This document shows positions 11,485 to 22,382 of a stretch of 64,000 nt of DNA, one piece after another (within the stretch, counting starts at the first letter, position 1; the number at the start of each line of letters is the position of its first letter). This DNA is from Plotosus lineatus. Lineage: Eukaryota; Chordata; Actinopteri; Siluriformes; Plotosidae. The notes beneath the pieces are model-generated. The model was given only the letters and a program-made list of their open reading frames with translations, was not told the origin of the DNA and searched no databases. The stretch lies in the NCBI GenBank assembly GCA_024760905.1, contig CM045731.1, positions 18,721,001 to 18,785,000 on the forward strand, in the 5' to 3' direction. A program made the translations under genes and the position numbers.

Positions 11485-11812
11485 TGGCACAGTGGTGTAG
11501 CGGTTCACACATCTGCCTTACAGCAAGAAGGTCTTGGAATGAATCCCAGGCTCGACGGAGGTATTTGCATGTTTCCAAATGCTTGAGGTTTTTTTTCTCT
11601 GGTTGCCCCGGTTTCCTTCCAAAAAGATATGCACATTAGGCTAATTTGCTCTTCAAAATTACCCCTAGATGTGAGTGTGAATGAGTGGATATGTGTCACC
11701 TTGTGATGGTCTGGTGAGCAGTTCGGGGGATATCTTGCCTTCACTTGGTTTTGGCTGAGGCTCAAGCCTCCTTGAGAGCCCAGCAGAATTAACTGGTTGA
11801 ACGAATAAGTAA
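11485..11812 (+). mobile_element. S2 SINE, forward
   Basis: Head with CACAGTGGTGTAGCGGTTCA (A-box region) and a B-box-like GAATCCCAGG, the body, and a tail ending AATTAACTGGTTGAACGAAT. About 328 bp and nearly complete. Confidence 0.8.
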
Positions 11813-11876
11813 GTGAGTTATCAGCCCCCCCCCCACAAACCAGTTTTGAAACATTATGAATGCATGTATATCAACC

Positions 11877-12188
11877 GGGCAGTGGTGGCCTGGTGGTAAA
11901 GGTGCTTGATCCCTAATCCTAAGGTTGGGGGTTCAAGCCCCACTCTCCATGGGTTGTTACTGTCCCACCCAGTGCAGCTAACTGAGATATCAAAGGCTGG
12001 CCATGTCTCTTACTGTCTATGGTGTGAAGCATGCAAAAGAACCATTGCTGACATTTGACAAGAATAGGCTGCAAAGCCGTCAAGGTGTTTCTGCCATGCG
12101 ATGGCCTGGCGAGCTGCCCAGGGTTTACTCTGCCCTTGCCTGCCGCCTCCCTAATTGGGATTAAGTGGTTGCAGAAAATTTATGGAAT
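11877..12188 (+). mobile_element. S1 SINE with tail b, full length
   Basis: Flanked by the 13-bp duplication ATGTATATCAACC at 11864-11876 and 12189-12201. Head GGGCAGTGGTGGCCTGGTGG and B box GGTTCAAGCCC mark a tRNA-derived pol III promoter. The body is that of S1, but from GTTTCTGCC on the tail is the LINE-b type, ending GGGATTAAGTGGTTGCAGAA. Confidence 0.92.
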
Positions 12189-12201
12189 ATGTATATCAAC
12201 C

Positions 12202-12780
12202 TATAATAGTGCTAGTATGTACAATAATTAAATAATACTAATATTCATCTCAGTAATAATAGTAATATTATTAATAATAACAATAATAATTTGGTACAGT
12301 GTTTGCTGTGAGGTTCTTGTTATTACCCAATGGTTTCAACTGTGGTTTTCACCTGCATTAATACGAAGACACCAAACTAGTCAGTGATTCATAACCGGTC
12401 ACGATGTAACTCACGTGTGTTAGATGTGTTTAAATGTCACAGGACCTGCTGAACTAGTACTGACTTATAACCAACTCCTTAATGCTGAGGTGAGGACGAG
12501 CAAACAGGAAATGTATATTTGTTGCATTTAAAATAAATTATATAATACATAAAACAGCCTATGTGCTTGGTGGAAAAAGAATAATGTCTTTATTATGATA
12601 GTTAGAGTTGGCATTTAAAACCTTAAAAAAAATCTAAAGTCTATATCTAAGCAGAAATTAATGTTCATATAATACACCTTCTAGTTTTATTCTGAATAAT
12701 TTTGTAAAGATTATTTGATCATTAACATACACAAATTTTAGTAATTATTTCAAGAGCTCAAACTAGTACTGTATAATTAA
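12202..12780. other. AT-rich sequence, nothing recognised
   Basis: Contains AATA/ATA-rich simple sequence (about 12225-12295) and otherwise no gene or mobile-element boundary. Confidence 0.5.
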
Positions 12781-12783
12781 TAC

Positions 12784-12960
12784 ATTAATTTTCTGAACCA
12801 TTTAGTGCTAATTAGGGTAGCAGAGAGGCTGGCGCCCATCTCGGCCAACTCTGGGTAAAGCCAGATTACACCCTGGACAGTTCGCCAAGGCCATCACAGG
12901 GAAAAAACATGCTCACGGCTATGTACCCTACTCTTTCCCAAAGTCAGCAATGGTTTAGAC
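12784..12960 (-). mobile_element. S1 SINE (tail b), partial
   Basis: S1 tail b and body up to TCAGCAATGG. It breaks at an S2 copy in the other orientation. Confidence 0.7.
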
Positions 12961-13480
12961 AGTGAGAGATGTGGCTGACCTGCCTCACAGCAAAAAGGTC
13001 TTGTGTTTGAGTCCCAAGCTCATTGATGGGATTTCTGTGGTGAGTTTGCATATTCTCTGCTTGATTGTTGGGTTTCCTCTGGATACTCTGGTTTCCTTCC
13101 ACAGTCCAAATACATGCACATTAGGCATACAGTTAATCCACTAACTCGACTAATCGACTTAATCCTATTCTGGTTGCAGATAGGCTGGAGCCTATCTCAG
13201 CTGATTCTGAGTGAAGGCAGCCTATACCCTGAAGAGCTCACCAATCCATCACAGGGTCAACACACCCAAACACTCTAACTCACATCTATGGGGAATTAGG
13301 AACAACCGACTAGGCCAATGTTGATGTTTTTCGAGAAAGGGAAGAAACTGGAGTCCCCGGAGAAAACCCGGAGAGGACATACATGTAAACTCCACACAAA
13401 AGTTTCCTTGCCAAGTTTGGGACTTGGACCCAGGACCTGACTACTGTAAGATGGACATGTTCAACACTACATTACTGGGC
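12961..13480. mobile_element. inverted pair of S2 SINEs
   Basis: 12970-13145 is a forward S2 head and body (CTGCCTCACAGCAAAAAGGT). 13150-13480 is a reverse S2 ending in the complement of the same head. Both are old. Confidence 0.7.
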
Positions 13481-13677
13481 AAGCCAACAAGAAGAAATAA
13501 AGCTCACATGTTGCGAACATAAAAACAAATGATGGATGACTCACGAAAGGCTTTTTGGCAATCAACACTTTCAGTAATTAGAAAAGGCAAACAGGGTGGA
13601 ACAAACTGCTGCAAATATTTATTTGCATATCAACCTGCTTTTATTTTTAATTTGGTTTACAAAAAACTGCTAAACAG

Positions 13678-14035
13678 CGGGGTATAGTGGTAAATAGTAT
13701 GTCTGCCTCACAGTAAGAAGGCCCTGGGTTTGATTCCTGTGCTCAGCAAAGGTGTTTCTGTATGGACTGTGCCTGTCCTTTCCTGGGGTTCCTTTGGGTA
13801 CAGTATTTCGGTTTACTGTACTCCCACAGTCCAGACATGCACATTAGACTAACTGGCTGTTCCAAACTGCCCCTAGGTGTAATTGTGAATGGTTAGTGTG
13901 TGTTTTGCTGTGCAATGATCTGGTGAACTGTTTGTGATGTGTCCTGCCTTCGCAAAAAAAAAAAAAAAAAGTGTTGGCTGAGATAGGCTTCAGCCTCCAT
14001 GCAACCCTAATATGACCAAGCGGTTTGTTAAATGA
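13678..14035 (+). mobile_element. S2 SINE, forward
   Basis: Head GGGGTATAGTGGTAAATAGT and B box GGTTTGATTCC, full body, tail ending ACCAAGCGGTTTGTTAAATG. An A17 run interrupts it at about 13955. Confidence 0.8.
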
Positions 14036-14399
14036 GTATTTGAAACAGCTTTTGTTTTTTAGAAAATGTAATTTTACCAAACATCATACCTGCTTTACCT
14101 ATGGCTTTGCCTCTTCTTCTCCTTCTTTTAAATCTTTCCTTATACAGTACACATTTGACCAATTTAAGCGTTGAACACCCCCTATTGGTTGGCATGATTT
14201 ACCATTTAGGTTACTGTAACGTTTCATCACTTCCTCTTTGCAGTTTCATTTTGCTCTGAGATTCTGGGATCAGTGGGTGTGAGGACAGGATACAGCTTGG
14301 ACACAGACACATATACTGTATACGGACTGTATAGGTCTGACCACCAAACGTCATTCGTGGGGGTTACGCCCACCCCGATCACAGAAATTAAACACATTC

Positions 14400-14914
14400 G
14401 ATAGACAGTCTTACTCATTAATACAGTAATAATGTTTAAAATGTAGTAATGATTCAGGAAAAACTTAATTTTTTTTTTACTGTCATAATATTTATTAATA
14501 AATAAAGCGCTTAGAAGCTAGAGAAGATGCAAGGGTGGCATCATAGGATTTAAATAATCATTAAAAACACATTAAAAAATTCAAACAATCACTTAATAAC
14601 ATGCGCAAAGGAGAAAAAAAGAGACGTACACATCAATGACGTGGTACACATCATCTGCAACCAATCAGCAGGAGGAAGAAACGAAAGCTCTCAGCCATTG
14701 GCTAAATTTGAATCACGTGCTAGTAATGTCTGTGCTTCTCAAATACAGTACATACAGTAGTGGGGCGCAATTACTGTATATGATTCTAATGACGTAAACT
14801 TTATTATTATTTATTTATTTTTATTTTATTTTTATATATTACATATTATTTATTTTTCCATATATTTTTGAAAACCGACGTATAATGGAAAACGACTTAA
14901 GTCGAGGTATACCT
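14400..14914. mobile_element. M-f MITE, right part
   Basis: Internal blocks (ATTAATACAGTAATAATG, AAAGCTCTCAGCCATTGGCT) match 45480-45790. Its right end is AAGTCGAGGTATACCTG next to TA at 14915-14916. The left end is unclear. Confidence 0.65.
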
Positions 14915-15013
14915 GTATTGACTTCTTACATTTAAAATACTTTTTTCTAAATCTGCAGAAAATGCAAAAAAAGGTCAAGGTTACATTTCAGGACCAGTTT
15001 GACGATCAGAAAA

Positions 15014-15074
<61 letters not shown>
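15014..15074. repeat. (CA)n microsatellite
   Basis: Uninterrupted CA tract that runs directly into the left TIR of a Tc1 relic; the TA target is no longer visible on this side. Confidence 0.97.
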
Positions 15075-15078
<4 letters not shown>

Positions 15079-16688
15079 GCTGTGCAAACGTTTTGATATG
15101 CAAAAGACCGATTTTTTGCATGTTTGTCACTGTCATCCATTTCAACTCAAGCAAACCTAATATTACACAAAGATAAAAACACATAATGCAGTTTTCCAGG
15201 CCAATTGCATTTATTAAAGGGGAAAACCCCCCCATCTGACTCTACAAGGGCCCTTATGAAAAAGTAATCTCCCCCTCAACCGAACAGCTGGTCGAACCGC
15301 CTTTTGCATCAATAACTGCAGTCAAGTGTTTGCGATGAGAGGCAGTGAGTCTTTTACATCACTGTGATGGGATTTTGGCCAACTCTTCTCTGCAGAATTG
15401 GCTAAGATCAACCAGATTGGATGGTTTTTGGGTATGAACAGCCTTATTAAACATCATGCCACAGCATCTCAATCGGGTTCAGCTCGGGACTTTGACTAGG
15501 CCACTCCAAAACCCTCATTTTCTTCTTTTTTTAGTCATTCAGAGGTGGACTTGCTGATGAGCTTCGGATCATTGTCTTGCTGCAGAACCCAGGTGCGCTT
15601 TAGCTTGTGGTCTCGAACTGGTGGACGAACATTCTTCGCCAGGATTTCTTAGTAGCGAGCAGAATTCATGGTTCCATCAATCGTGACAAGTTGCCCAGGT
15701 CCTGAAGCAGCAAAGCAGGCCCAGATCATCACACTTCCACCACCACTGTTGGCACAATCTTCTTTTTATCAAATGCAGTGTTGCTTTTGTGCCAGATGTA
15801 ACGGAATGCATTTCTCCCAAAAAGTTCAACTTTAGTTTCATGAGTCCAGAGGACATTTTCCCAAAAGCTTTGGGGATGATCAGGATGATTCTTCACAAAA
15901 AAGTGAGGTGTGCCTTCATATTCTTTTTTATCAACAGTGGCTTTTCCTGCAGGAACTCTTCCATGAATGCCATTTTTGCCTCATGTCTTTCTGACGGTGG
16001 AGTCATGAACATTGACATGAACTCAGGCAAGTGAGGCGTGTAGTTGTTTAGAAGTGGGTTTTGGATCCTTTGTAACTTCTCCGGTTAGTTATGCTCCTGG
16101 AGTAATTTTGGTAGGTCAGCCACTCCTGGGAAGGGTCACAACTGTGCCATGCCTTCTCCATTTATGGATAATGGCCCTGACAGTGGTTTGCTGGAGTCCC
16201 AAAGATTTACCAATGACTTTGTATACTTTCCGAGACTGAGGCATCTCTATAATCTTCTTTCTTGTTTGCACTTGAAGCTCACTGGATCCTGGCATGATGA
16301 TGTGTGTTCAGTATGGACTACTTCACCTTGTCAGACAGGTTTTATGTTAGGGATCTCCTGATCGGAAATGTCTCGCATCAATCAGGCCTGGGGTGGCCAT
16401 GAAATGGAACTCAGTTTTCCCCAGTAATAGGATTAATCACAATTACAGTACCTCGCTTTTTAACAGGGTGGGGGGTGGGGGGCATTACTTTTTCACAGAT
16501 GTTCATGGAGGTTTGGATAAGATTTTTCTCTGAACAAATAAAAGCACAGCAGGAAAACTGCAATTTATTGAATACTTGGGTTATCTTTGTGTCATGTTTA
16601 AATTTGTTTGATGATCTGAAAAAGTTAAGCGTGACAAAACTGCAAAAAAAAAAAATCAGGAAGGGGCAAAAAAATTTGCACAGCACTG
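15075..16688 (-). mobile_element. Tc1-like transposon relic
   Basis: Ends are CAGTGCTGTGCAAACGTTTT and its inverted counterpart ending TTGCACAGCACTG at 16688, followed by TA. The minus strand from about 16300 to 15260 encodes a decayed Tc1 transposase: HTH region (QTRKKIIEMPQSRKVYKVIG), a DDE-domain block with FWENVLW and TKVELFG, then VVEV, ACFAASGPGQL, VLQQDNDPK and SPELNPIEMLWHD. Several stops and frameshifts interrupt it. Length is typical of Tc1 elements, about 1.6 kb. Not active. Confidence 0.9.
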
Positions 16689-16689
16689 T

Positions 16690-16691
<2 letters not shown>

Positions 16692-16724
<33 letters not shown>
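16692..16724. repeat. (CA)n microsatellite
   Basis: Short CA tract starting just after the right TA of the Tc1 relic. Confidence 0.95.
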
Positions 16725-16729
<5 letters not shown>

Positions 16730-16899
16730 TATTTTTTTCTCAAGTATTTTCCCTCTAAATGTAATGGATACACTATCTATTTATGTAATGTATTTAGGCA
16801 AACAAAGGAAAAAGAGGGAAGAATAGAATGAGGGGTCTGACATGAGGACTGTGTTGTGTGGAATGTTTAGAAAATGATGTCATCGGGAAGGATTGGAAT

Positions 16900-17255
16900 C
16901 TGTGAAGATGTCAGATTCTCACCCCCCCTCCCCCGACTTCATGCGTAAATCGTCATCGATCACGTGGTTATCCGAGAACGATACAGGCTGCTTTTCCTAC
17001 TGGATAGACGTTTGGGAGACTCGGATGCAAGCATCCCATCACTACATATGTTTATAAGCAGGAAGAAAACAAACTGGAAACAATGGACCGGTGGTTAAAC
17101 GGTGGATGGTGTCAGCTGTAAATAAAACGGAGCCCGAGTTGGAGTTGAGCAGCAGCCCCGCACTTGAGGGCTAATCTCCGGGAGAGCTCTAACGTCTTTT
17201 AGCACGGAGGCATAAAGAAAACACACAACTTGTTTTTTTTTTATTATTAGTGACA
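16900..17255 (+). promoter_or_regulatory. rngtt: rngtt upstream region with E-box
   Basis: Repeat-free sequence before the start codon, so probably promoter and 5' UTR. A C-rich block (CCCCCTCCCCC, about 16923-16934) and a perfect CACGTG at 16961-16966 are the only marks seen. No TATA box is obvious. The transcription start is not known. Confidence 0.4.
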
Positions 17256-17319
17256 ATGGCACACGGAGGCCCACCTCCACGATGGCTGAACTGTCCCAGA
17301 AGAGGACAACCTGTAGCTG
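17256..17319 (+). CDS. rngtt: rngtt exon 1 (mRNA capping enzyme)
   Basis: RNGTT adds the 5' cap in the nucleus: its N-terminal domain removes the gamma-phosphate of nascent RNA polymerase II transcripts and its C-terminal domain transfers GMP. Exon 1 starts at an ATG in good context (ACAATGG) and encodes 21 residues plus one base, including [16 protein letters not shown], the same as the mammalian N-terminus apart from the residues after MAH. The donor is G|GTAAAC. The exon is identified by homology and by exact in-frame joining to exon 2. Confidence 0.95.
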
Positions 17320-18364
17320 GTAAACATTTGTTATGCTAGTTTAGCAACCCAGTTCACCACCATCACATTTAGCTTGCTATCTCATATGACAAATTTGCTG
17401 AGAACTAGTGGTGTGTATTTCTTTACAGCAAGATCAGGTACGTCGTGTGTTACAAAATAAAGTACAAGTTAAGTTTGAATGAAGTAACGCACCATAACAA
17501 CACTAATAGAACATCACATAGTAGTTTTAGTGTTAGCATGTTAGCTAAACAAACGTCTTAGCTTAGCCTCACTTGAGCTAGCTAGTGAGTCATAGCATCA
17601 ATGATCACAAACCAGGTTGCATCAAAACGTGTAAAATAAGTGCGAATTATTTATAAATGAATTTATCATAATTAGTGAAATAATATGAATAATAATGTAA
17701 CGATGTTAGCATTGTTTAGTTTCAGAATTATGACGTCCAGTAAAACAAATGATTGAATGAAATCGGTATGTTGGTTATCGCCGACTTGGGCTTCAGAGTA
17801 AGACATTATCTTTATTACAATAAATTAAATCGTCTTATTAACAGATAAATATTATTTCAAAGTTTTTTGTAATGTTTTGAACACAGTGTTAACGGTCGCA
17901 GTTAAACCTCTAAATCCCGCCTCGTTCTCTTCTTTTACATTTATTAACAGTGGGAAACTAGACACAAGGCGGATTACCGCCACCTACCGTACTGGTTGTA
18001 TGGACAAACAAATGACCCAAAATTCCATTGTTTGTTTACTTTTTTCTGAGTTAATTCATGTATAATGCGTACTTTTAAGTTTTATCTCTTTAACGCCTCT
18101 TCTTTCGAAAAAAGAATAACGCATTTTCCATTTTAAGCCAGTCATAGCCATGTGAGGGCATGGCTACAGTTCATTTCAAGAGTTGTGTTTGAGTGGATTC
18201 ATTTTTGGTTCAGTTACACACACCCTTTTTTTTAAAACTAGAAATTTGTCAAAATATACAATCAATGTCCAAAAATACCCCAAACAAACTTAATGTATGA
18301 ACCCAATTCGTCTTGTATATTTCTTAAAAATCAAATTTACATCAACTGTAAGGATTTTGATGAT
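17320..18364 (+). other. rngtt: rngtt intron 1, repeat-poor part
   Basis: About 1 kb with no recognised repeat or exon. Short GCTAGC/TTAGC-rich sequence at 17520-17590 is simple-looking. Intron 1 as a whole is 2114 bp. Confidence 0.6.
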
Positions 18365-18366
18365 GG

Positions 18367-18700
18367 CATGGGTGGCACAGGGCTGTAGAGGTTAATACAG
18401 CAAAAAGGTCCTGGGTTTGAGTTCCAGGCTCTGCGAGGGAATTTCTTTGTGGAGTTTGCATGGTCCCCGCATGCTAAGGTGTGTTTCAGTTTAGGTGTTA
18501 TGGTTTCATTCTACAGTCCAAACACATTATGCTGTTGTATGAGTGTGAATGTGGATGGTTGTCTGCTTGTGTTGGTTCTACGGTGGTCTGCCAAGCTGTC
18601 AGGGTGTACCCTTATATTCCAGTGGGGGTCCAGTGTTGGCTGAGGTAGTTTCCAGCCTCCCTGTGACCTAAGTGGGAATAAGAGGTCCAGCAAATGAGTG
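18367..18700 (+). mobile_element. S2 SINE, forward
   Basis: Degraded head (GGCACAGGGCTGTAGAGGTT), B box GGTTTGAGTTCC and the S2 body, ending AGTGGGAATAAGAGGTC. In rngtt intron 1. Confidence 0.75.
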
Positions 18701-18745
18701 AGTGGTATTGCCGTTCATGATATTTTGATAATATTCTTTGAACAG

Positions 18746-19107
18746 GGGGCAGTGGTGGTCTAGTGGTATAGGGCGCTGGATCGCTGATCCAAAGGATGGG
18801 GGTTCGAGTCCCACTCTCCACAAGGTTGTCACTGTCCCCCCCCCCCAGTGCGGCTAACTGGGTTATCAAAGGCAGGCCATGTCTCTCACTGTCTATGGTG
18901 AGAGGCATGTAAAAGAACCATTGTTGACTTTCGTAAAGAGTAGGCTGCAAAGTCATCAGCGTGTTTCTGTCCCTTGCTAAAAAAAAAAAGGGTTGTGACA
19001 GGAAGGGCATCCGACGTAAAAACCTCTGCCAAATCAAACGTGCGAATCACATGATTCGCTGTGGCGACTCCCGAGTAAAAGGGAAAAAGCCGAAAAGAAG
19101 ACAGACA
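18746..19107 (+). mobile_element. S1 SINE with tail a, full length
   Basis: Perfect 13-bp target duplication ATTCTTTGAACAG at 18733-18745 and 19108-19120. Head with A-box region GTGGTCTAGTGGTATAGGGC and B box GGTTCGAGTCC. From GTTTCTGTCCC the tail reads GGAAGGGCATCCGACGTAAA ... GATTCGCTGTGGCGACTCCC and ends AAAGCCGAAAAG, i.e. sequence shared with LINE-a. Best reference copy of this SINE; the tail resembles the HE1/DANA-type fish SINEs. Confidence 0.95.
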
Positions 19108-19433
19108 ATTCTTTGAACAGTCCAGTGTGTGTGATAGTCAGTCAATATCTTTTCTCCAACACCCTTCTGTGAGTTTTGCTGGGAGGCTGAGCAGCATGAA
19201 CTCCTGATAGAACACATTCTCTGGTCCCTCTGTTATTTTATTAATTTTTTTTTTTACAAATTTAGGACCACCAACCCGCTTTGCCACTCCACAGGTGTCG
19301 TTCCAGACCTTGCGGCTCGGAGTATAATAAAAATTTCAATTGATATTTAAAAACTCAAGACTGTAATTTGATATTTCAAATGAAGATAACTTTTTCTTAT
19401 ACCTTTTTGCTTTCTAAATGTTTTGTCATGCAG

Positions 19434-19543
19434 GTAAATTCTTACCGATGAAAACAATGTTGGGTCCCAGATATGATGACATGGTCCCAGAGGAGAACCG
19501 GTTTCATCCGAGCATGCTGTCTAACTACCTTAAAAGTTTGAAG
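19434..19543 (+). CDS. rngtt: rngtt exon 2
   Basis: Acceptor TTGTCATGCAG, donor AAG|GTAGGC. Encodes residues 22-58, [20 protein letters not shown] followed by [17 protein letters not shown], nearly the mammalian sequence. Part of the triphosphatase domain. It joins exon 1 in phase 1 and leaves in phase 0. Confidence 0.95.
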
Positions 19544-19893
19544 GTAGGCGTTTGGGTTCAGAATATAACACTACACTGATGATGATGATGATAATAATAC
19601 ATTTATTTGTATTGCATTTTGCATTTGAAAAAATGTCTAAGTGTGACAAGATAAAATAACAAGTGGAAAAAAAAAATCAAATCCCTAAGTTTGGGATAAG
19701 AAACAATAAATCTAAGGATGACTCAAAAAAAGAAAAACAACTAGCAGGGATATTTAACGGGTACCTTTGTGTGAATTTATTTTACTTACTTTTTAACTCT
19801 AAGCCCGTCGTCATCGTACAACATCATCGCTATTACGTCTACACACAGCCCAAGGTGCGGTACGGCGCTGGGGCAATATTGCAAGCATCTCAT

Positions 19894-19989
19894 TTCAGCT
19901 TCTTCCTCTTCTTCTGGGTTCGGGTCACGGGGGCAGTAGCCTAAGCAGTGAGGTCCAGATGTCTTTCTCCACAGCCACTTCCTCTAGCT
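19894..19989 (-). mobile_element. LINE-b 3' end, first piece
   Basis: Matches the LINE-b 3' end at 51300-51390 (AGCCTAAGCAATGAGGTCCAG-like block). It is split from its continuation at 21501-21560 by the hAT-1 insertion. Confidence 0.85.
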
Positions 19990-20245
19990 CAGTGGTTCTT
20001 AACCTGGGTTTGATCGAACCCTAGGAGTTCAGTGAGTCAGTCTCAGGGGTTCGGCAGAGGTCAAGACACACACCCGACTCATATTCATGACGATATGCCC
20101 CGCTTGGCCAACATTGGCTGCAGGCGATCACGCTACATTGCTTGGCCAATCTGTGCTGCAGGAAATTTGGTACATTCAGTAGTCGACTTGTGACTGTTGT
20201 GATGGTACGTCGTGTGATTTCTTTCTTCATGTTTTAATCCATGCT

Positions 20246-20293
20246 ATGTTGAGCAAAAAAAGGAAGTGGTCAGAAGAATATGTACAACATGGA

Positions 20294-20360
<67 letters not shown>

Positions 20361-20440
20361 ATATGTATATAATGGAACGTGATGCTAATCAGCGTTCTAT
20401 CTGCATGATTTGCAAAGTAGGATCAAGCCCTGCTGACTGA
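20246..20440 (+). pseudogene. hAT transposase N-terminus with BED-finger remnant
   Basis: Begins MLSKKRKWSEEYVQHGF, a characteristic hAT/ZBED transposase start, then a (TA)n tract has expanded inside the coding region, after which RDANQRSICMICKV continues with the CxxC of a BED zinc finger. Stops shortly after. A dead gene fragment. Confidence 0.8.
20299..20362. repeat. (TA)n microsatellite inside hAT transposase relic
   Basis: About 25 TA units followed by TATATG variants, sitting between the two coding blocks of the transposase relic. Confidence 0.95.
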
Positions 20441-20592
20441 CGTATATGTGTATATAAGATCAATAAATACATATTCAATACTATAAATGCTTATAATAAC
20501 GATTAAACATTCAAAAATAATGCATAAAATGTAAATAAAACAAATGCACACACATACAGACGTTGTCTTTTTGGTGCCCCAGTAAAAACATA
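20440..20592. mobile_element. M-b MITE fragment
   Basis: GACTGACGTATATGTGTATA and AAACATTCAAAAATAATGCA match internal M-b sequence at 22205-22330 and 46030-46170. It is cut off on the right by M-d. Confidence 0.75.
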
Positions 20593-20594
20593 TA

Positions 20595-21382
20595 CAGTGA
20601 TACCTCAGCTCATGAACATAATTGGTTCCCAGAAAGTGTGTGTAAGGCGAAAAGTTCGTCTTCCGAACATTTATTTCCCATAAGAAACCATTAAAATGAG
20701 AATAATCCGTTCCCAGGTCCCCATAAAACATAATTTTCTACTAAATAAGCCTTAAAACTACACAAAAATATACCTTATTTTATGTATAATAAATGTGCTA
20801 TTGTATTGTAATTAAAGAAATAAACTGTACTGTATAATAAAGTCGTTTTATTTACCTTTGTGATGGTAGTTGATGGCTTGATGGAATGGAGTGGGAGGAG
20901 GAGGGAGGGAGGGACTTACTGTTTGGAAGGAGTGTTTGGAAACGCCTACTGTTTGGAAACACCCTTAGCCACACACGCACCCTTAATAGCTTCCTTGTTC
21001 TTAAGGATGGGAGCAATGGTAGACTTAGCGTACTGGTACTGGGACGCTGAGTCACACAAACGCACACCTCGTTCGTGTTTTTCAATGATCTCCGCCTGTG
21101 GTGGGGTCTTTTCGGTCCCATAATAGCAAAAGTACACTCAATATGGTCCAAAATGTCTATCAAACACAAACCACGTCCGCACTCAAAGAAAGGGGGTGAC
21201 GAACTGGGACGCCGTGAGCGTGCGTCAGCTTCTCGTGGCCGCCACCGTGGCGCTGTTCGACCGCGTGGTTTGGTTCGTCCGCCGAAAAGTAGTTCGTCAG
21301 CAGAGACTATATGCTCGCAAATTTAATGTTCTTGAGGCGAAAAGTTCGTGAGCTTAAGCGTTCGTCAGCGGAGGTTTTACTG
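20595..21382. mobile_element. M-d mariner-type MITE
   Basis: Bounded by TA at 20593-20594 and 21383-21384 with left end CAGTGATACCTCAGCTC and right end GCGGAGGTTTTACTG. Subterminal GTTCGT/AAGCG blocks are repeated in inverted orientation. Confidence 0.8.
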
Positions 21383-21500
21383 TACCTATGTCTTAAATTT
21401 GAAAAAAAATCATATTTTATTTTTCAGTAAAGGAGGGTTCAGTGAATAAGCATATGAAACTAGTGGGGTTCAGTACCGCCAACAAGGTTAAGAACCACTG

Positions 21501-21560
21501 CTCTAGCTCCTCGGGGGGGTATTCCTGTATTAGTGAAGAGATATAGTCTCTCTTGCCTGT
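21501..21560 (-). mobile_element. LINE-b 3' end, second piece
   Basis: Continues 19894-19989 after the hAT-1 insertion (compare CTCTTCTGGGGGGGG at 51377). Trails off near 21560. Confidence 0.75.
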
Positions 21561-21660
21561 TCTAGGTTGAAAACCGGAATTGTCACCAGGTGTCAATGTC
21601 AAAATGGAAGGCTGTGAGTCTTGAAAATCAACGATGACTCTAAGGCAGCGCACAGTGTTT

Positions 21661-22110
21661 TTTGTGTGTGTGTGTGTGTGTGTGTACTGCGCAAGGTGTT
21701 ATCAGGGTTAAAACACATATGACATCACCATTGCCATCAGACAACATCAGTCTTTATTTCTTATCAAGTTTGTGCCCATACTGCCACACTACGAGTACTA
21801 CGAGGCAGTTCCAGCGCTGGTAGTGACACAAATTATTGTTTTGTATTATTGACTGGGCAGCGTGCACCAGACGCCAGTCTAAGATGACAAGTTATGGGCC
21901 AGCACTGAGCTGTGTGTCGCTAGTAAAATGGCATAGTGCAAAGCATACAGCCGCACGAACAAGAAGTGCAGAGAAGGTAATGTAACATAACATCGACACA
22001 GGGCCGGACTCTGAAGTCGATTACTTTTGGACGCGGTTCAGTCTGCAAAGAATTTTCATTCTAAAAATTCAAATTAAAGGAAGCGATGAGGCAAAATGCG
22101 ATTTGATTAC
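21661..22110. other. rngtt: unassigned intron 2 sequence
   Basis: A short (TG)n tract (21665-21685), then about 420 bp of non-repetitive sequence with no recognised exon. Confidence 0.5.
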
Positions 22111-22382
22111 TATAGTGAACCTTCACTTTTCGTAATTAATGGGGATGGAGACCCTCCGCGAACGCCGAATTTTCGCGAAGTAGAATTGACCCCCCCCCCC
22201 CCCCCGACTGACGTATATGTACATAAATGTGTATATAATATCAAGAAATACATACTCAATGTTATGAATGCTTATAATAACACTCAAACATTCAAAAATA
22301 ATGCATAAGATGGAAATAAGATATAAACACACACAAATGTGCACCCAGATGCGCACATGCACATAATGTACAGATGTAAGTA

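Larger units (their letters stand above)
19990..21500. mobile_element. hAT-1 DNA transposon relic
   Basis: Terminal inverted repeats CAGTGGTTCTTAACCTGG / CAAGGTTAAGAACCACTG are flanked by the perfect 8-bp duplication CTCTAGCT at 19982-19989 and 21501-21508, diagnostic of hAT elements. It is inserted in a LINE-b tail. Inside are a transposase remnant (20246-20440), an M-b fragment and an M-d MITE. Not autonomous. Confidence 0.95.

Noticed and set aside
18770..18820. tRNA-like sequences with A and B boxes
   Set aside because: Here and at about 20 other places the promoter boxes are followed by SINE bodies and often target duplications; none folds as a free tRNA gene.
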